The position numbers were made by a program, and so were the translations under genes. From a virus, in IMG/VR virus record IMGVR_UViG_3300017772_000137, positions 1 to 23,539 of that record: 23,539 nt of DNA; one strand, given 5' to 3'. Numbering within the stretch: position 1 is the first letter of the stretch; each line of letters starts with the position of its first letter. Positions 20,992 to 23,539 of this stretch are shown piece after piece. The notes under the pieces are model-generated. The model was given only the letters and a program-made list of their open reading frames with translations. It was not told where the DNA came from and did no database searches.

Positions 20992-23539
20992 ATGGCAGAT
21001 ATTAGATCAAATTTTATAGCTGGTAAAATGAATAAGAGTGTGGATGAGCGTTTAGTTCCTCCAGGCGAATATGTTGATGCTCTTAATGTACGTTTAGGTT
21101 CTACTGAAACAACTGAGATTGGAGCTGTAGAAAATTCTAAGGGGAATACTCGTCTTTCATTTTTATCTTACAATGGAAGTCCGTTATCAGAACCAGCTGA
21201 TCCAGCACCACCTACTACATTTTGTATTGGTTCTTTTGAAGATGGAATGAATGAAACTATATATTGGTTTATTCATGACTCTAACAATCCATTATCTACC
21301 ACAGGTAAGGTTGATATGATTGTTTCTTTTAATACTAATAACAATACCACTACATATCATGTTGTTTCTGTAGATGATGGTGGAGGTGTTAATACAACAT
21401 TAAATTTTGATCCTAAGTTTTTAGTAACAGGTGTAAATAAAATAGAAGACTTATTGTTTTTTACTGATGACAAAAATGCACCTCGAACTATAAATGTAAA
21501 AAGAAATTACGATGATCCTGTTGCTGGAGTAGACGGGATTGTAGAAGAAGATATAAGTGTTATTGTTAAGCCCCCTGGATTTGAGACTCCAGCGGGTGGT
21601 AATATTCCTTTACCAGTTCCAACTGTACAGCCTGAAATGTTTCCAGGAGATGAAAATTATATGGAAACAAGATTTTTATCTTTTGCATATAGATATAGGT
21701 ATACTGATGGTGGTTATAGTGCTACGTCTTTATTTACTAATGCGGTGTTTGAACCTGGCCCTTTTAGATTTGACTTGACTACTTTCAATAATGGAGGTAT
21801 GGTAAATAAATATAATGGTGCTACTATTGGTTTTTCTACAGGATCTAAAAGAGTTGTTCAAGTTGATTTGCTTTATAAAGAATCTACATCTAATACTATA
21901 TATGTAATAGAAAGATATAATAAAGCAGATTTAGGTTGGTCAGATAATATACAGCAAACCATAGTTTTTACTAATAGTAAAATATTTACAGTATTAGGAT
22001 CGGATGAATTATTAAGGCAATATGATAATGTTCCTCGAACTGCAAAGGCACAAACCATTCAGGGTAATAGACTTATATATGGAAACTATGTTGATGGATA
22101 TGATATAGTAAATCAAAACGGTCAAAAGATACCAATTAGTTACAGGACAGATCATGAAGTACAAGAAGTAGGCGGTGTAGCATTAGACACTCCAGTTGCT
22201 TCTAACGGAATAGCTTATGCAATAGGTCAACCAGGTGGTGGTAGTGTTCTTGACTCTTTAATTACGTTTGATTTAAGTGCATTAACTTTCCCTATTCAAC
22301 CTGGTCTTACTCTTAATTTTGATATTTCATTACAGTCAGCACCCTCAACAGGAGCAATGGTAAATCCACAGAGTAATGGTGGTGTTGATGTAGATACATC
22401 TTTTCAACAGACAAGTCCATTTAGTGTAACCTGGAGCTTTACAGCTAACCAGATTTACAACACAATGAATGACTTAGTAAACTCTACAGAGTTTCAGAAT
22501 CCAATTGGTACTACAGCTATTGGAAACTATCAACCATTAGTACCTACAAATCTTTCTGGTCAAGGAGGTACTGTTACTGATAAGTTTAATAATTATATGA
22601 TAGCACCACCAGCTACCAGTCTGGACATAGTGAATAGTGCAATAGACTCTGGTGCGTGTGCCGCTATTGGGCCACCAGCTACCAGTGTTTGTATACAGCA
22701 AGGTTTTAGATATACTCCAACAGCAATAGGGTTTTCTATTCAAGCACCAGCTATAACTTTTTATTCAGAGTCAGCACCTGGTGTAGATGTTTCTATACAA
22801 TATGAATTTTTTAGCTTTATAGATTTTTCAAGTACTGCTGGATATTTATTAGTATCAAACACTTTGAGCTTACATAGTAATAGAGATTATGAAACTGCAA
22901 TTGTTTATATGGATGATTATGGTAGAGCATCTACTGCGTTAGTTGCTAATGATAATACTATTTTTGTTCCACCATCTGCTTCTCCAGATAAAAACACTAT
23001 AAGAGTTACATTAAGTAACTTACCTCCATACTGGGCAACTAAATATAAATTTGTTGTTAAGCCAAGTGAAGGACTTTATCAAACATTATATTCAAGTCAG
23101 TATTATGAAGATCCTGAAGATGCTTCTGTTTTCTGGTTTAAACTTGAAGGAGATAATACTAACATAGCACAAACTGGGATGAACCTAATTATCAAGATGG
23201 ATACATTAGGCCCTATTAACCAAGAAGAGATATGTAAGATATTAGAGATAAAAGCATATGGTGCTGGTGATTTATTAAATCCAGGAAGTTTAGCTGGATT
23301 ATATATGTCTATAAAACCAGGTGGCTTTAACACAGAGATAGGTGACGATGCCAATATCAACTACGGTAATAAATCATCCAAATCTAACAGCACAAGTTGT
23401 AATCTTTCTAATAGTTATTCATTAAACTTTCCATCATCCTCAACAAATACTGGCCCTTATGATTTACCAGCTGGTTCTACAATACGAGTAGTTATTAATA
23501 ACTGGAGAGGTCAAAAAGGAAATAACTGTACAGACAAAC
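20992..23539 (+). CDS. Large tail nozzle/muzzle-type protein, 3' end missing
   Basis: The reading frame starts at ATG 20992, one base after the preceding stop, and runs open through the window end: 849 codons plus one base. It begins M-A-D-I-R-S-N-F-I-A-G-K-M-N, followed by D-E-R-L-V-P-P-G-E-Y-V-D-A-L-N-V-R and G-A-V-E-N-S-K-G-N. This is a hallmark start of the very large tail protein of crAss-like phages and Cellulophaga podoviruses as I remember them. Further on are F-L-S-F-A-Y-R-Y-R-Y (near residue 228) and Y-Y-E-D-P-E-D-A-S-V-F-W-F (near 704). The body is beta-rich without membrane segments. The likely place is the distal tail tube, gating DNA exit. The tail beyond 23539 is not seen. Confidence 0.8.
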   Translation, partial: MADIRSNFIAGKMNKSVDERLVPPGEYVDALNVRLGSTETTEIGAVENSKGNTRLSFLSYNGSPLSEPADPAPPTTFCIGSFEDGMNETIYWFIHDSNNPLSTTGKVDMIVSFNTNNNTTTYHVVSVDDGGGVNTTLNFDPKFLVTGVNKIEDLLFFTDDKNAPRTINVKRNYDDPVAGVDGIVEEDISVIVKPPGFETPAGGNIPLPVPTVQPEMFPGDENYMETRFLSFAYRYRYTDGGYSATSLFTNAVFEPGPFRFDLTTFNNGGMVNKYNGATIGFSTGSKRVVQVDLLYKESTSNTIYVIERYNKADLGWSDNIQQTIVFTNSKIFTVLGSDELLRQYDNVPRTAKAQTIQGNRLIYGNYVDGYDIVNQNGQKIPISYRTDHEVQEVGGVALDTPVASNGIAYAIGQPGGGSVLDSLITFDLSALTFPIQPGLTLNFDISLQSAPSTGAMVNPQSNGGVDVDTSFQQTSPFSVTWSFTANQIYNTMNDLVNSTEFQNPIGTTAIGNYQPLVPTNLSGQGGTVTDKFNNYMIAPPATSLDIVNSAIDSGACAAIGPPATSVCIQQGFRYTPTAIGFSIQAPAITFYSESAPGVDVSIQYEFFSFIDFSSTAGYLLVSNTLSLHSNRDYETAIVYMDDYGRASTALVANDNTIFVPPSASPDKNTIRVTLSNLPPYWATKYKFVVKPSEGLYQTLYSSQYYEDPEDASVFWFKLEGDNTNIAQTGMNLIIKMDTLGPINQEEICKILEIKAYGAGDLLNPGSLAGLYMSIKPGGFNTEIGDDANINYGNKSSKSNSTSCNLSNSYSLNFPSSSTNTGPYDLPAGSTIRVVINNWRGQKGNNCTDK

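Noticed and set aside
21557-21778. 73-codon frame within the nozzle-type gene
   Set aside because: It is a shifted frame inside a long continuous gene (20992 to window end) with a recognisable start and conserved-looking segments.

Overview
The window looks like part of the late (structural and packaging) region of a tailed double-stranded DNA phage with a short, podovirus-type tail that infects a Bacteroidota host. Three things point to the host: the DNA is AT-rich; recognisable Shine-Dalgarno sites are nearly absent, and starts sit behind A-rich tracts; and five intergenic gaps carry the Bacteroidota promoter element TAnnTTTG, four of them as TATCTTTG. All genes are on the + strand, tightly packed, often with stop/start overlaps of the TAATG or ATGA type. 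The capsid protein, portal and terminal tail protein resemble what I know of crAss-like phages and Cellulophaga podoviruses. That affiliation is inference from memory of these families, not a database result.

Layout. 1-783: a small basic Cys-containing protein, a membrane protein of the 3TM-holin type, and a 44-residue basic protein. 805-8141: two adhesion cassettes, each opening with a promoter and a small coiled-coil protein (837 and 5011; the two are paralogues). Cassette 1 continues with three fibre or adhesin genes (1092, 1841, 3935), cassette 2 with one 955-residue fibre (5274). 8165-9515: a small conserved protein, a GroES-like protein and a probable 2OG-Fe(II) oxygenase. 9515-14449: probable small terminase, large terminase (no ATG start) and portal. 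14506-17073: scaffold-like acidic protein and major capsid protein, closed by a strong terminator. 17143-19028: a conserved protein of unknown role and two related small virion-like proteins, with terminator-promoter pairs at 17904-17941 and 19047-19095. 19114-23539: two probable head-to-tail connector (ring) proteins and the first 849 codons of a large tail nozzle or muzzle-type protein, cut by the window end.

How it works together: terminase and portal package DNA into a shell made by the capsid protein over the scaffold; the connector and nozzle proteins build the tail tube; the fibre cassettes supply host recognition; the holin-like protein would act in lysis. No tRNA, rRNA, CRISPR array, transposon, integrase or replication gene is visible. 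No gene-free stretch exceeds about 80 bases.

The observations most worth a second look are the duplicated promoter/coiled-coil/fibre-anchor unit, a small beta-rich domain that seems to recur as an insertion in the capsid protein and two neighbouring virion proteins, the large terminase without an ATG start, and the GroES-like/oxygenase pair directly before the terminase.
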